Of a stretch of DNA of 5,171 nt, positions 5,091-5,171 are shown piece by piece (positions within the stretch are counted from its first letter, which is position 1; every line of letters begins with the position of its first letter). The translations under genes and the position numbers were made by a program. Source of the DNA: an uncultured Phascolarctobacterium sp. (lineage in GTDB: Bacteria; Bacillota; Negativicutes; Acidaminococcales; Acidaminococcaceae); NCBI GenBank assembly GCA_905207485.1, contig CAJLLL010000071.1, positions 1-5,171 of the forward strand. Direction: 5' to 3'. The notes under the pieces are model-generated. The model had not been told where the DNA came from. It saw only the letters and a program-made list of their open reading frames with translations, and did no database searches.

Positions 5091-5171
5091 ATGATTAAAA
5101 ACAAAGCATTGGGGGCGTTGTGGGCATTTTTTATGGCTTTGGTTTTGCCGCTGCCGGCGTTTGCGTTTCCG
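5091..5171 (+). CDS. Exported protein, N-terminal signal peptide only (partial at right edge)
   Basis: The reading frame opens at ATG 5091, 7 bases after a strong GGGAGGA site (5077-5083), and stays open to the window end (27 codons). The residues form a complete Sec signal peptide: MIKNK basic start, hydrophobic core about 6-21, and an A23-F-A25 cleavage site before F26-P27. The mature protein lies outside the window, so its function cannot be assigned; it could be periplasmic, outer-membrane or secreted. It has its own promoter after the upstream terminator and is therefore a separate transcription unit. Confidence 0.75.
   Translation, partial: MIKNKALGALWAFFMALVLPLPAFAFP

Noticed and set aside
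1..5171. CRISPR arrays, insertion sequences, tRNA or rRNA genes
   Set aside because: No regularly spaced repeats, transposase motifs, terminal inverted repeats or recognisable RNA gene sequences were seen in reading through the window.

Overview
The window looks like a chromosomal segment of a diderm bacterium with strong GGAGG-type ribosome binding sites and mixed codon use. Two genes encode Sec-exported proteins, and one resembles periplasmic chaperones of the CpxP/Spy/ZraP group, which suggests an outer membrane. Clostridial-style Shine-Dalgarno sites, an envelope-stress-like layout and moderate GC would fit a Negativicutes member (Gram-negative Firmicutes), but this placement is an inference with low to moderate confidence.

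Layout. Positions 1-484 (minus strand) hold most of a Spy/CpxP-like exported protein that runs off the left edge. A 208-base divergent intergenic region (485-692) carries promoter-like sequences for both directions, a tandem 11-bp-period repeat and an inverted repeat, all candidates for response-regulator binding. On the plus strand follow an OmpR/PhoB-type response regulator (693-1394), a HAMP/HisKA sensor kinase (1387-2922) with a Met/His-rich segment in its extracytoplasmic domain, and a classical short-chain dehydrogenase/reductase (2906-3655). These three overlap end to start, so they are almost certainly co-transcribed and translationally coupled. Three shorter genes follow with gaps of 46, 33 and 26 bases and no visible terminator between them: a small HrgC/DUF2628-like membrane protein, an unrecognised four-helix membrane protein, and a YjaB-like GNAT acetyltransferase. 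A clear rho-independent terminator (4873-4907) closes the run. A new promoter then drives a secreted protein of which only the signal peptide is inside the window.

How it may work. An exported LTxxQ-type protein divergent from its own two-component system is the layout of E. coli cpxP/cpxRA and zraP/zraSR. Here the kinase sensor is rich in Met and His and the exported protein has a His cluster near its visible C-terminus. The simplest model is a metal- or envelope-stress-sensing circuit in which the regulator activates the divergent chaperone gene through the tandem repeat. This is the most interesting content of the window. The SDR and the three downstream genes may be part of the response or may only share the transcript.
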